A DNA stretch of 64,000 nt from Phascolomyces articulosus. Its lineage: Eukaryota; Mucoromycota; Mucoromycetes; Mucorales; Lichtheimiaceae. The DNA is taken from the NCBI GenBank assembly GCA_025677815.1, contig JAIXMP010000014.1, forward strand, positions 496,001-560,000. Reading direction: 5' to 3'. A program made the translations under genes and the position numbers. The notes under the pieces were generated by a model. It saw only the letters and a list, made by a program, of their open reading frames with translations. It was not told the origin of the DNA and ran no database searches. Of the stretch, positions 49,730 through 62,889 are shown one piece after another (the first letter of the stretch is position 1; the number at the start of each line of letters is the position of its first letter).

Positions 49730-52700
49730 TTAAACATGACCCATCACAATAGAAAATCGAAGTGTAGAGACACCTGATGGGACATCTACTGTTGCAGCAG
49801 GACTATCATTATTTTCATTTTCTCGTTGTTGTTGCTGTTGACGTGATGATGCATTATTATTATTATTAGCTGTAATATGGCTACTGCTTGAACGTACAAT
49901 ACGTGGTGCTTGTTGCAATCCAGTTGCATTCAAAGTATTAGTAGTATTATTAGTTGTAGCTGTAGTGCGTTGTTGTTGGACCGTGGACGTCGTCGTCGTA
50001 GTAGTCGAAGAGGAATCATTTCCAGTAGTGGATGAAGAACGTTGTTCATCTGAGTGTGATATACGTTGACTATTATGATGATGAGAGGAGGATAATGCTT
50101 CATCTGCACATAACGTTGTACTTCGCCAACCCTACATATAATAAATGAACCCAGAAAAAAAGGGATTAGTAAAACAAACAAACAAAAAAAAAGGTGCTCC
50201 CACCTGTCTATTTAAAAAACAACCAACTAATATAAATAATTACCCAGCTTTGAAGCACTGAAAAGTTATCAGGACTACTTTGGAACAAGGTCATGGAATG
50301 TTTGGGCCCTCGTGATGGACAAAAGATCTTGAACCACGTTTTTACCACTTTACGCTTATCAGCATAACGTGAAAAAGTTGATAGTTCAGGGGTACAACGT
50401 CTTGCACATTGATGGTGGTGATGATGATTTGTTGCTGCTTGTAAATCTATACCTGTTGTGGAAGGGGTGTTATTATTATTATTTGTAGTGGTTCCATCTG
50501 GCATATGATTACATGGACCAAAGGGTATCGATTGACGATGAAGGTATACGCCCAATTGTAAAACACCTTTACGTTGTGAACGAGTTTTTTGTATATACAT
50601 GTTCCAGTTGGATCTAATCATCGAAAAATCCAATATCTATGATTAGTGGTCGACCCCCACAAAAAAAAGCAACCCTTAACCTTCCTTCTTGGATAATACA
50701 CTTCTTCTCCTCCAGCTTGGTTATGAGTTCCTTTCTCCTTACCCAGCATAAAATATGGTTTTTGAATAAACGCGAACATTATGTTTTAATGTAGCAAAAT
50801 CAGTAAATTCCACACTAAATCGGAATGGAGGGTATAATGCATATTGCTTGTTGATGGTATCTTTATTATTTAATGATGCAGCTGACGGTGATGTAGCTGT
50901 GGATGATTGTTTATTTGTTGTCGTTGCATGTTGTTGTGGCTGTGTAGAAGGCCTTAATTTCTGTGTTTCTGATATGGTCGAAGCTGTAGCAGCAGCCGAT
51001 GTTGTCCATAAAAATGTGGATTCTCCTGTATATGTCGTCATATCATCGCTCGGAATCGGTTGTAAAGGAGCTGGTCGTAAAAGTGACACAGACGTAACAT
51101 CACCATTACCATCATCACCATCATCATCATCATCCTGATCCCCTTCCTCCTCTTCTTCATATTGTGCCCCAGAAACTGTCAGATCAAGCGCCGTGTCACG
51201 TTCGCTTGCATTTTCTATTTTGCTTCGCAAAGTAATTTGTTGCCACAAAGCATCCTTTAATAGACGATCAGGGACTAAAGACTGCCCGGTGAACGGATTC
51301 GTGTCCGAACGGATCGAGTCCAGTTGTTCAAAAGTCATGTGAATATAATGAATCGATCTTGAAATAATTGTGTCATACACTCGTAATTCCTGTTTAAGAC
51401 TATTTTTATGGTGATGTTTATTTTTATTTTTGTTACATGTCGTTGTCGTCATTGTGGTCGGTCGTTTTGTCCCTTCTTCCTCCCCTTCTTCTTCCCCCTC
51501 TTCTCCAATAGCGATCGTAGACGATGTGGTTGTGGTTGAGATAGGTGTAGTATTTGCTGTCTGCTGTCGATCAAGTGGTTCAAAATTGGATCTTTTATAA
51601 AGATCATCTGGTGATGGTACTACCTCAATATCATCCACATAAGAATCCTTTTCAGTGTCACCATTGGATGAAGTTTGGTCTTCTTCCTCATCATCTTCTT
51701 GATCCTCTTCTTCTAGTTGTTTACGACCGAGCAAAGTGTAACGCATACCCAGGATTCGTGTAACAAATTTATATCGATCATATTCACTAATGTGTGTGTT
51801 TGTAACAATATCCCGCGAAAAAAAAGTTTTTGTCAATTATTTTTTTTTCATTTATCCAAATCTGATCACGTAGCTCTCAAAAATATAATGTAAACAGACA
51901 GGAAGCATAAACAAACGATATATTTACCTTGGTACCCAGAAAGCATCACTTTCCATAATCTTTTTAAGCCAATGAACAGGCAATTGAGCCACAGTTTCTA
52001 ACTTTAACGAATACATTTCACGACATAAATAAGTAAAGGCAGCATTCAAAATACGATCACTTCCATAAACGACATATTCATCTGCAAAACTTAAATAGTG
52101 AGCCACATTGTCTTCATCCAGTGTTTGTAACATGAATTGCACACATAAATCCGCCATATGTTCCAATTCAAAAAAGGAACAAGTGGCCAAAATTTGTCGT
52201 ACATTGTCTTGATGAATATCTGGATCGTAGAGTTTCCCATACAATTGCGTCAAGACAAAATAAAAGGATTCATCGGTAATAAATGGATTATTCTCGAAAT
52301 GCAATGTGACATTATCTGATGAAGATTCTTGGAACCCGCCTTGTAATAATAAACTAAAGTAAGGGTTTTGGTCTAAAATAATCCGATGCAAGTTGTACAC
52401 TTTGCCCCAGGCCGGCACGTGGACTGAAACGTCGCTTCCGATGCCGTCAATAAGTCCACGGGTGAAGATATGTCTGCAGAGCATTAATGAGTGTAACCTC
52501 CAATCGTATTTGGTTTGTGTACCAGATTGTGGACTATTGGAATTGGATAATTGATTGTTGATGGTATTGTAATAGTAATCGGTAAAGGGGTTGTTATTGC
52601 TACCACTACAACTTTCAAGATAACTATGGGGGGATGAACTTTTGCTGCTGTTATTCTCATTATTTAATAACCATGGTAGATCTGTTAAATTTTTGATTGG

Positions 52701-53027
52701 ATTACTACGGGGACGTTGGATAGGATGATGGTAGTTATTAGTTGTTGTATTATTATTACTATTCTCACCACGTTGATGATGATGGTGATGGTGATGGTGG
52801 TGATGATGATGATCTGTAACGAGTTCAATACGTTCACTTAATAATTCAGGTGTAGATCCAGTAGAGGAACCCCCTGCTCGACCTGGTGTAGATGGATATA
52901 GTTGCTGAGGCTGTTGTGGTATAGTATCATTATGATTATTTGCAGTTGTCGTTGTCATAGTATTATTGCTGTTTGCTGTAGTGGTTGTGGTGGATATACG
53001 AGTGGAATGAAAAGAACTCCCTCTCAT
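49730..53027 (-). CDS. BTB/POZ-domain protein with C-terminal MATH-like segment
   Basis: Four exons encode about 971 aa: 51928-53027, 50743-51786, 50244-50613 and 49730-50131. The first ~170 residues are low complexity, with 12 consecutive His at residues 73-84. Residues ~190-320 form a BTB fold: GSDVSVHVPAWGKVYNLHRI, NPYFSLLLQGGFQES and FVLTQLYGKLYDPDI. A BACK-like helical part follows. The middle is acidic and Thr-rich. A conserved C-terminal block begins PPFRFSVEF and includes RVYSKTIFYAGSNWNMYIQK and QLGVYLHRQS, which looks MATH-like. Further on is TWFKIFCPSRGPKHSMTLF. BTB proteins of this kind often act as Cul3 ubiquitin-ligase adaptors, and germ-cell-less-like proteins share the BTB style. 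The specific role here is unknown. Confidence 0.85.
52761..52815 (-). repeat. CAC/CAT trinucleotide run encoding poly-His
   Basis: A (GTGATG)n-type repeat in the first exon of the BTB gene encodes 12 His in a row. The mixed codons CAT/CAC indicate a protein-level or aged repeat, not a fresh expansion. Confidence 0.8.
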
Positions 53028-53531
53028 TCAATGTCCAAGTAGATTATAAAGTAAAAGGGGGGGATATATAAAAAAAAAGAAAAGAAACAACTATGAATAA
53101 AATATTATTAGCTTTTGACAGTGAAAAAAACCTTTCGTTTAGCGTAAAAAAAAAGAATCTTACAAGAACTGGTATAAAAGTTCGGTTTGAACAATAATAT
53201 TCTATATACTTTCACTGTAATAAAAGAAGGAAAAAGGTATTATGAAAGAGAGAACTAATCTTCTATATGAAATGTTGAAATTATTTTTTATATTGAATGG
53301 CAATAGAAAAAGAAGAGAAACAGAAAAAGAGAGGGTTGCTATTTACATGACGAAAAAAAAAAAGAGTGGTGTCCCTTGAATGTCGCATCCAAGGGCGGCG
53401 TTGCATGATTGGATGATCGAAAAAAATGCAAAAATGCGTGGATCGCTCTTATTACTTGTTTTCTCACTCTTTCACACACAAACTAATACACTCTCCGTTC
53501 ATTTTATTTTTTCCCAAAAAAAAAAGACGCG
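53028..53531. other. Divergent promoter between BTB gene and ALG8
   Basis: About 500 bp shared by the two divergent genes, with A-rich tracts and an ATTTGCATT-free AT-rich sequence. No specific operator recognised. Confidence 0.5.
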
Positions 53532-56040
53532 ATGAACAACTTATTCATCGCCAGTACCATCCTTAAAATACTGTTGATACCAGCATAGTAAGAAACATAA
53601 TGCCATGGTCTTTTTTATATCCGAGATTGCACAAGAATATGGCATTCATACTAACATATATATATGCGTGTGTGAATGAAGTAGATCAACAGACTTTGAA
53701 GTCCATCGTAACTGGTTAGCCATCACGCATAGTTTACCTATTTCCAAATGGTATATTGAGGTGAGAATAGAATAAAACGAGATAACTCTTTTTTAAAAAA
53801 AAATATTATCAAGGAGATAGGAGAGTGGAGGGATTCTTATGCATGTTTCTTTTGTATTTATTAGAAAACTTCGATATGGACATTGGATTATCCACCATTT
53901 TTCGCTTGGTTTGAGAAATTCTGGAGTATGTTTGCCCAGTTTGCAGACCCAAATATGCTTGTGGTGGATAATTTGGAATATGCTAGTTGGGAAACTATTG
54001 TATTTCAAAGATTGACAGTGATCTTGAGTGAATTAGTCTTGTATTGGTCACTTCAAAGGTAAAGAAATTTACCACTCTAGGTTTTCGATTCCAGTATTAA
54101 TGACTGACTCACATTTATAAATGTAGATATATTCGATACTTTGGAAATCAATATGTCAATTGGCTTGTAGCAGCATCCGTTTTTCTTCATCCTGGTCTTT
54201 TGATCGTGGATCATATCCTTTTTTAAATATTTATAGTAGAGAGTTGTGTACATGTGTATGTGAAATATTAATCAATCCATGAAGGTCCTTAACTCACTTT
54301 TAACACACATGCATTTCCAGTATAATGGATTTCTCTATGGCATTCTCATTCTTTCAATTGTTGAAGCAAAACGTGTAAGGCTCATTTTTTTTCTTATGTA
54401 TGATCAATCCATACGAACACATACTTACCTATCACTCTATTAGGGTCAATTATTATTATCAGGCATCTTATTTGCCGTGTTATTGAATTTTAAACATATT
54501 TATTTATATATGGCACCCGCATATTTTGTATATTTATTAAAAGCTTATTGTTTCACCTCTGGTAAGTCTTTTTTTAAAACATCTTTCTTTGGGCAGTTTA
54601 ATTGAATGTGAATATGAGAAAAAAAAAGATCAACTTTTGCTAAAAGAGGATTATGTTTATATATAGATCAATTATCCTCATTTTCTATTCAACGATTTAT
54701 TACTTTGGGCGGGGCAGTAATTGGCGTATTTGCACTCTCTCTTGGTCCATTCATTCATCAATTGCCTGCTCTCTTAAGTCGACTTTTCCCATTTACACGT
54801 GGTCTCTGTCATGCTTACTGGGCACCCAATTTTTGGGCATTGTATGCTGCTGCTGATCGATGTTTGATATTTGGTAAATTTTAGTTTTCAGAAAATATTG
54901 TGTTTAAGGTTATTATTATTATTATTTTCACTAAATGAAGAGCACAACATTGTATATATTTAGTTGGTAAACGACTTGGATGGATCATGAATGATGCAGC
55001 ATTGGGCTCCATGACGCGTGGATATGTGGGTGATACTCAATTTGCCGTATTACCTGATATCCAAGCTTCCCATACAATGATTTTAACTTTGATTGCTCAA
55101 ATTGTAAGTCTAAAATGAACAACAAACAAAGAAAAAAAAGTAACAGATCAGTATGCAAACAAATAAGAAAATGTATCATTAATCAGCAATGATAAACGTG
55201 GTTGTTTGTTTGCTTATATTTTATTGACAGGCTGTTCTTCAATTGCTTTGGAGAAAACCAACATTTGATAACTTTTTATCGTCATTGACTTTATGTGGAT
55301 TTGCATCGTTTTTATTTGGTTGGCATGTTCATGAAAAGGCGATCCTGATTGTATTGATCCCCTATAGGTAAGAATGACTCTAATATATCGAAGACGTGAT
55401 ATTGATGGATAAAATGGATCATTTATTAACTTGAATGGTTGGGGTTATTAAATGATGATAGTTTGATGGCAGCCAATAATAAACTTCATTTAAGAACATT
55501 TATCATCTTGAGTGCTGCAGGGATCTATTCCTTATATCCCCTTCTGTTTCACGCTGCAGGTAAAACTTGACAGAAAGAGTGAAAAAGGGGGAGGAGATTA
55601 GAATTTTTTTTATTACTACATGGATGACACTAATTCAGTCTCTGTACTTATTATTTTTATATTATATAGAAACACCAATCAAAATTACATTCACTTTATT
55701 ATGGACATTGATGATTGTAACCGGATTGGCATTTACTATGAAAACGTGAGTTAATAATTATATTATTTTATCATCATATCTATTTTTGAAATTGAGATCG
55801 TTTCGGAGAAATACTTAATGAGAACTATTATTTTGTAGATCTATCAAATCCATATTACATCCTGTTGAAGTTCTTTATCTTTTAGGATTGATTGTATTAC
55901 AATTATATTCAAGCATCGTACATGAACTTGTCTTTGGGGGTTTAGAGTTTTTGCCATTGTTACTGACAAGCGTTTATTGTGGGGTAGGGGTCATATATGG
56001 GTACTTATTAGCCATGATCAATGTATGTTTCACTTGTTAA
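53532..56040 (+). CDS. ALG8: Dol-P-Glc: Glc1Man9GlcNAc2-PP-dolichol alpha-1,3-glucosyltransferase
   Basis: Twelve exons encode about 486 aa: 53532-53587, 53682-53760, 53865-54058, 54127-54212, 54307-54374, 54444-54561, 54667-54873, 54964-55103, 55231-55367, 55462-55559, 55670-55745 and 55839-56040, with every junction in phase. The ALG6/ALG8 signatures are clear: [20 protein letters not shown] near residues 20-40, [39 protein letters not shown], and [17 protein letters not shown]. It is a multi-span ER membrane enzyme that adds the second glucose to the lipid-linked N-glycan precursor. The [16 protein letters not shown] form and the overall match point to ALG8 more than to ALG6. Intron 4 has U12-type AT-AC ends (separate entry). 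The C-terminus might be extended by another intron at a GTATGT (56021). Confidence 0.92.
54213..54306 (+). other. U12-type AT-AC intron in ALG8
   Basis: The exon before ends GTG GAT C and the next begins AC ATG CAT TTC. Only removal of 54213-54306 restores the conserved VDH(I/M)HFQYNG block in phase. The intron starts ATATCCTTTT (the minor-spliceosome 5' splice site) and ends AC. It contains TCCTTAAC at 54287-54294, the U12 branch-site consensus, about 14 nt before the 3' end. No GT donor in the neighbourhood gives the correct frame. Confidence 0.9.
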
Positions 56041-56336
56041 AATAAAATAAAACATGGGGATAACGACTTTTTTTATAATCCCTTTTATGGATCAATTCAA
56101 TTATACAGTGAATAATGATAAATTTTTTATCGCCCACCCCCGGCTCTCTTCTTTTTCTTAATCTAACGATTCCTCATTCTTTACTCTTTTCTTTTCATAT
56201 CCATTTATTCTATCGTCTTCTTTTCTTTTGTGATATTTCATTATCCCATCATTCATTTTTATCTATAAATAAACAGACTGCGAATAATCGAGATCACGAA
56301 ACATCAATACATTTATATATATAAAAATATTTTACA

Positions 56337-58309
56337 ATGGATTCACGACAGCTGCGGATGCCAGGATACATGTTGTATTGTGTCCTGATAGCAACTTTGG
56401 GATCCTTTACAAATGGTTGGACGATTGGTTCACCTAACGTGCCGGGTGAAATTACTCATAATTGTCCTAATGGAAATGCCCATATCGCAGATCCACGTCT
56501 ACCCGATTGTTTACCCATGGATACTACACTTTGGTAAAAAAAAAAAAAAGGGTTGAATGGATGGATTTAGTACCATATATAAATCAAGAAGATATAAACT
56601 TTTATATCTGATATTATAGGGGTTTCGCCGTGTCCTCCTTTTGTGTGGGTGCATTAATAGCTGGTTTTTTTGGAGGCTCTTTACAAACGAAATTAGGTCG
56701 TAAAATATCAATTCGCATTAATACAATTCCATGGATTATTGGTGGTATTTTGATGGGAGCTGCCTATAATAACGCACAATTTATTATTGGTCGTCTTATT
56801 GCCGGTTTCTCTTGTGGGTTTGGATCCGTTTGTATACCGACTTATATTGGTGAAGTCTCCACAATTCGATCCCGTGGTGCTATGGGTACTTGTCATCAGT
56901 ATGTATATATAAAAAAAATACACGTTTAATTCATAGATACGTATGCACATAAAGAAAGAGGGGTTGACTCGAGAGAAACTGATTAAAAAAATTGTATACT
57001 TAAATAGGTTTCTTATTGTGATTGGTATTTTACTTGCATCAGTTATTGGTTTACCGACATCCAATGTACCGTGGTGGCGTCTTAATTATGCTATTGTTGG
57101 GATTCCCGCCACTATTCAATTATTTTTGACATTTACCATAGTTGAATCTCCGCGTTGGCTTGTTTCACAAAATCGAATTGAAGAAGCTCGTCAATGCCTT
57201 GCACGTTTACGTGGCAAGCGTGCCAATATTGAAGGTGAATTTTTTGAAATTGTCGAAGCTCAATTAGGTGCTGCTGCTGCTGCATCTTTCTCGCATAATC
57301 CCTCGATTGCTGATTCCATGGGTAATAAACCAAGCATTGGGCTTACTCAAGGAACAGGAAGAGAACAAGATGAAGAGGATGCTTTGCATCCAGGTGGCAT
57401 TGGTGACGATGATACTGTCGGTCCCTCACCCGATGAAATCAGCGATCAAGTCAATCGTCAACGTGCACTCAACATTTTCGAGGTGTTCAAGGATCCTCTG
57501 ATTCGACATATCACTTTGTTGGTTCTGTTTTTACATTTTACGCAACAATGGATTGGTATGAATGCTGTCATTTTCTATTCGACTATTATTTTCAATGAAG
57601 CTTTTGATCAAAGTATGTCCCAATACATGACTATTGCTACCATGGGTGTCAACTTTGTTGCAACCTTGTTTTCCGTCTTGTTGATTGATCGTATGGGTCG
57701 TCGTGCATTATTATTGTTGGCTGAATTTGGTTGTACGCTCTTCTCCATGTTATTGGTCATTGGTTATCGGTTCCATATTCCAGCATTACTTGTTGTTTCT
57801 GTATTCATGTATGTCGCTTCATTTGCTATTGGTATCGGTCCTATTCCTTGGGTATGTATCACAACTACAGATATTAACTTATTAACATTGGGAGGGGCTC
57901 ATGTTGTATGTGATAGACTTATCTTAATACAATTTATTCATATATATATATTTACTTCTATTCATAGATGATTACATCTGAATTATGTCCCACGTATGCT
58001 AATTCTTCCGTGAGTGGGCTGGCTACAGTCATGAATTGGTCCATGAACTTTGTCATTGGTTTAGTATTTCCACTTATTTTCGAAAAGATCGCTGGTTATA
58101 CATTCTGTATCTTTATTGGTGTTGGTATTGTTGCCATGTTTGTTACGTTTACCATGTTGCCTGAAACAAAGAATCGTTCGATCGAAAATATATTCAAGAA
58201 TTTACGTACTAGTAAAAGAAATCGAATGGCACCACAACATATGGGAACTGGTCCACAACTTTCTGAACCTAAACAAGATCCTATTACGCAACAACTTGAG
58301 GCATCTTAA
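56337..58309 (+). CDS. GLUT-like MFS sugar facilitator
   Basis: Four exons encode about 553 aa: 56337-56533, 56620-56898, 57008-57851 and 57968-58309. Motifs include FTNGWTIGSPNVPG after helix 1, QTKLGRKISI in loop 2-3, PTYIGEVSTIRSRGAMG in loop 4-5, VESPRWLVSQNRIEEAR after helix 6, QQWIGMNAVIFYSTII in helix 7, DRMGRRALL in loop 8-9 and LPETKNRSIENIF after helix 12. The central cytoplasmic loop has an extra acidic, Pro-rich insert of about 65 residues (around residues 300-370). This plasma-membrane sugar transporter belongs to a different, animal-GLUT-like subfamily from the one at 40610-43122. No neighbouring gene suggests the substrate. The start follows a long CT-rich leader. Confidence 0.9.
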
Positions 58310-58609
58310 AAAAAGTTACTCTTCAACCCCACTCTACCCCTCTTCTTTTAAATACAAATATATACATTGTTAATTTTATATTTTTTTCCCTCTGTTAGAT
58401 CCATATATTGACACAAAAAAAAAAAAAAAACAAATCAGATAACCAAATAAAATAAGATTATATATAAATTTTATATACAAAATATATTCATATATGCCAT
58501 GTGTTTGTTTTTTTATGTATACAATTCTTTTTTGGTAATTAATATTTTTTTTCTTAAGAAAACCAAATAACATAGATCTTTTCTTTTTCTTTGACTATAT
58601 ATAACCAAT
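58310..58609. other. Short convergent 3' region
   Basis: The spacer between the sugar facilitator and CDC37 contains a 17-base A-run (58416-58432). No gene. Confidence 0.5.
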
Positions 58610-60173
58610 TTATTGTTGTTCCTGTTGTTGCTGTGTTTCATCAATGACTTGTTCACCAACATCAAGGAAACCATATTGTGAACAGACTTGCACCAATGTT
58701 TCAGCATCATCCACTGACATGTGTTCGAGAACCTTGTTCAAGCTATCCAAGCTACCTGTCTTTAATGCATCGCGGAAAGTTTCGGGTAATGCTTGATATA
58801 CTTTGTATGCCTCCTCTTCTTTAGGATCAGGAATACGGATGGTAATAGGTGATCCATCTTGTGCTGCCTGCAGTTGGATGGTTTCCACTTGTTCATTTGA
58901 ACGTTCAGCAATAATCTCAGCACAGCGGGTTTGGATTCGCTTATATGTACTATCAACATCATTGAAAAACATACTACGGGCTTGTTGGTTTGCTGCGTTC
59001 ATTCTATTATTTTCAATATCAAAACCATTAAAAATAACAAATTGTCAGTGGCCAATATATTTAAATCAACCCTCTGTCTTTGATCCAATCTTTTTAATTT
59101 CTTACTTGGCAAAGAAGGTATTAACACCATCACGTCCAAGTTGGCCACAGTATTGTAATGTTAATGCTTGAATGACACAATTACGAGCAAATTCTTCATT
59201 GCCCTTAATTTGTGAGGTAAATGCTTCTGCAAGGATTTCATCCGAAATTCTTTCGGTGACGATTTCTGGGTATCGTGTAATATGTTTATAGCTTGGCTCA
59301 AATCCTTTCAATTTAGCAAATGCTGCCGCTTCCTTGGATAATTCAATATCTCCTTCCTCGTCACTATCACTTTCATCTTTTTGTTCCTGCTTATCATCGG
59401 ATATCGACTATAAAAAAAAATCCAAACCAGTCGTAATGTTAATGAGGATGATCTCGCCTCATTCATTTCCTTCTTCATGATTCTACATGATCCCATCCAT
59501 ATTTCAACTTTCTCTTTTAAGAAAACCTTACCAAATTCTTCATTTGTGCATTTGGGTTCAATGTCTCCACCACCTTTTCCTTCTTTGTTGACTTTTTAGA
59601 TGGAGCAGACGATGATGATGATGATGCCTTATTGAGAATCGTCCGATTGGATGTTTCTTTAAACATGTTTTCCGATGTCATTTTTTTATTCTGTTCTTTA
59701 CGCAAACGTTCCAATTCCTTTTCTGATTTTTCCAATACAACGGCTGCCTTTTTCTGCAATGACTCAATAGATTGTAAAAGTTCATCTTGTTTGACATTCT
59801 CCTTGATAATGTTGGCTAACGCCTTGTCCAAAGTTAATGGAGGTGTATCCGGTTTTGTTGCAGCATCCACAGCAACAATATGTCTGCCTGCCTTTTGTGC
59901 CAATGCTTGGAATGTTTTTAATTTTTCCAAAGTCGATTCTACACCATACTTTTCCAAGTAAGAAGGAAAGGGAGCGAGTTGTTGTAAAACCCATTTTTCC
60001 AAAGGAATGAATTGTTCCAGTTGTTCGATTTGAGCTTTACGTTCGGCGCGTTCTCGATGGATAGCTTCTCGTTTCCATTTAATCATGGATTTTTTGTCCA
60101 CGTTGGGATGGCATTCGATATCAGAATCATCAGACAGTTCGAGATTGTCCCATTTGCTATAATCCAATGGCAT
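58610..60173 (-). CDS. CDC37: Hsp90 co-chaperone Cdc37
   Basis: Three exons encode about 445 aa: 59532-60173, 59106-59407 and 58610-59003. The N-terminal kinase-binding part begins MPLDYSKWDNLELSDDSDIE. It contains the conserved CK2 target Ser14 (LELSDDSD), then HPNVDKKSMIKWKREAIH. A coiled-coil part follows, and a Ser/Lys linker with an acidic DESDSDEEGD patch. The central Hsp90-binding domain includes FARNCVIQALTLQYCGQLG and VNTFFAK. The C-terminal helical domain ends in a short poly-Gln. Cdc37 loads protein kinases onto Hsp90 in the cytosol and is essential in fungi. Length and domain order are normal. Confidence 0.96.
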
Positions 60174-60474
60174 TATCTTTTTGTTGGGTGTTGTAAAGTG
60201 GGAGAAAAAAAGATGAGGAGAGACAAGAAGTTTAACTGGTCTTTGTTACAAAATGTAAGGTGTCGAGTCGGAGGAACATGAAGATTCCAGCAATTTCCTT
60301 TGGATATGTCACGCATAATTATTTTTATGTATACACCCAAGGATATAAAACAAAAGATAAGTAATTATATATGTTTATTGTATAGAATAATGTGCAACTA
60401 GTTCCTTTTTACGGGTTAAAGAGAAAACTTCAGGATATAATCAGTATACATGTACAAATATTTTTTTGAGGGCA

Positions 60475-62385
60475 TTATACAATAATGAATTGAATATTGC
60501 TGGTGTAATCATACTCTTCACCTTTTTTTTGACGGGATCGATATCGGGCATGATTTTCTTGTTCAAAGATACAATCACTGTTCCCATCAATGACTTGATG
60601 TTCGAGTAATCCAACAGAATACGTCCATGCAATAGAGGTTTGATCCATTTTTGCAAGTACCTTTTTCACATGAGTATCCGTAGGTATATCAACTTCATTT
60701 CTTAGCAGCCCCCAGTCAGGTTGAAAAGAGAAGTTCAATTTTTGCAGCTTTTTACATTTATTATTGTTGATAGCTGATAGTCTTGCATCGAGGAATCGAT
60801 GTATACCTGAAAAACCACCATGCAATGTATAGATAATGCCAACCACTGTTAACTGATCCAAATGTTCCAAAAATACTTGTTCAGATCCCAAGATATCCAT
60901 TAATCCAGTTGCTTCAGATGTAGACGATGCATTGAGTGTTAGTGATCGTAAATGGTGCTTTGGTTTCTTTTTTTTTTCAAACTGTCGAAGAAATTCCAAT
61001 AGTCCACTATCTTCTAAATCATCGGGATAAAGCACCAATTCTTCCAAATGGCACAAGTTAGAGGCAATGGCATCGAACACTTCTTTATCAACAATTTGCT
61101 GAAAACAGAGTGAAAGGTAAGTAAGATTGGGAACCACGCTGGATTGTAACAAGGAAGCGAGTAAAGGTGAACTTAAGTGACCATCATGATCGCCACCATT
61201 ATAGTCAGTGAGTCGAAGTCCTTTGAGTGATGGCCATGATTTTGAGGCAAGTAGTCTAAGTATTATTCCACACACTGTAGCATTTCCACCAACATCTAAA
61301 GAAACCAATTGAGATTGGTCGGTTTTCAGGAATGGAGCAACAATACATTGCATGGATCGGTTTCGATGTTCGTTACTATCATATTCATGTATGGATATGT
61401 GTTGTAAGCCTTTTCTATGCTGATGATGTTTTTTCGATCCAGGTGATGACAATGATGTTAATGGTGATAGACGACTATCACAGTTTTTAAATTTTGATGC
61501 TATATGTAACACCTCGTCATTGTCATTTTCTAATTCATAGCAATCAAGATAAAGTGTTGTAAGGTCTGGGCAATATTCTTGTATCCATATGGGGAGATCA
61601 TTGCATACTGTTACCAAATGTTCGGCTCTCATACCCAAGTATTGTAAATTGGGTGAAGCTTGTAAAAAGGCACGCGGATTAAATCTGAAGATATCTTCTT
61701 CATTGGAGATGTCAAGTGTCAAATCGGTTAATGCATTACATTTTGTCGTTCCAAAATCAGGTTTCCATCCGTCATCACCCTCATGGATCAAACCTCGGAA
61801 ATGAAGCTTGACCAGGTTTGGACATGCAATTAACAAGGTGTCAGGACGAACATTAGCTTCATGTGTATCGAGTCCCTTGATTATGATCTCTTTTAATGAT
61901 TCACCACACGTACTGACAAAGGCTTGTAAATCAGAGGTTGTGAAGTACTCAACAAATAAATCCACTTTAAAATTATTTTATTAGTCTATATACTTCTTGC
62001 TTGTACATCCTCTCTTTTTCCTAATTTTGGTTAGCATTATCCACATCATATACGTACGTTTACTAATAGCACAAAATGCTTGGTTCTTTATAAAGGAGAC
62101 CACTTGAAATAATTGCCAAATATCGTCTGTATGGACACGTATTTGTTTGACGGATCCTTTTTCGATATACGAAGTATAAGGGACCATATCTGGTATGATA
62201 GAATGGCGTCCGTCTCTTGTCGTTGACAGACATTCCCAACGTGGTTGCCAATGGAGTGACATAGATCGCCAAGATTGGCATACACGGGCTAATCTCCAAA
62301 TTTCATTTTCTGTCAAATATTGGAATATTTGATCATGGATTTCGTGTGGTAGTGTTGGAAGAATGTCGGTTATGGTCTGGGTCAT
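60475..62385 (-). CDS. F-box / leucine-rich-repeat protein
   Basis: Two exons (62064-62385 and 60475-61964, intron phase 1) encode about 603 aa. Residues ~10-50 are an F-box (LPTLPHEIHDQIFQYLTENE, then IWRLARVCQSWRSM). The rest shows repeated leucine-rich units such as CPNLVKLHFRGL, NALTDLTLDIS, SPNLQYLGMRAEHL, CPDLTTLYLDCYEL and VVPNLTYLSLCFQQI. Such proteins are expected to be SCF ubiquitin-ligase substrate receptors through Skp1. Mucoralean genomes carry many diverged members, and the substrate cannot be predicted. The intron joins the two parts in phase, and the codon spanning the junction becomes Met-Asp-Leu. Confidence 0.88.
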
Positions 62386-62889
62386 ATTTTGATCGCGATG
62401 AAGTAAGAGTGAAATTGTGAGAACTACTCCGGCCTGATAATATAAGGATTATTTCTACTGGAGGCCGCAACTCAACCTATTTTTTTTATAATTATCATAC
62501 CATTTATGTTGTTGCTAAGTTGCCGTGAGTATTAGCTATACTTTAGACATTTATTATATCATATTACCCACTGTAAACATCAACAAAAAAATATATATTA
62601 CAGCACAGGAAAACTGATTTATTATCAGACGAAGTATAGACAGCCTGAATTATTATCAGTCCGTTCCATTTTATTAATCGATTGATCCAGTTGTACTACA
62701 TTATGCTGATATATAGCATCTTTTTTTTTTATAATTACCATTCAAATTGATTAACATATACTCAGTATTTCACATCTAATATTAAATTAGTGTTTCTTTG
62801 TAAGTTATTGACTATATGTAGCATACGGAATTTATTTGAAGAAAAAATACAAATAGTGAAGGTTGCGTTCTTCCTCCCAAAGGCTATGT
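62386..62889. other. Intergenic region
   Basis: The promoter of the F-box gene and the 3' flank of the sulfotransferase-like gene. No gene recognised. Confidence 0.5.
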
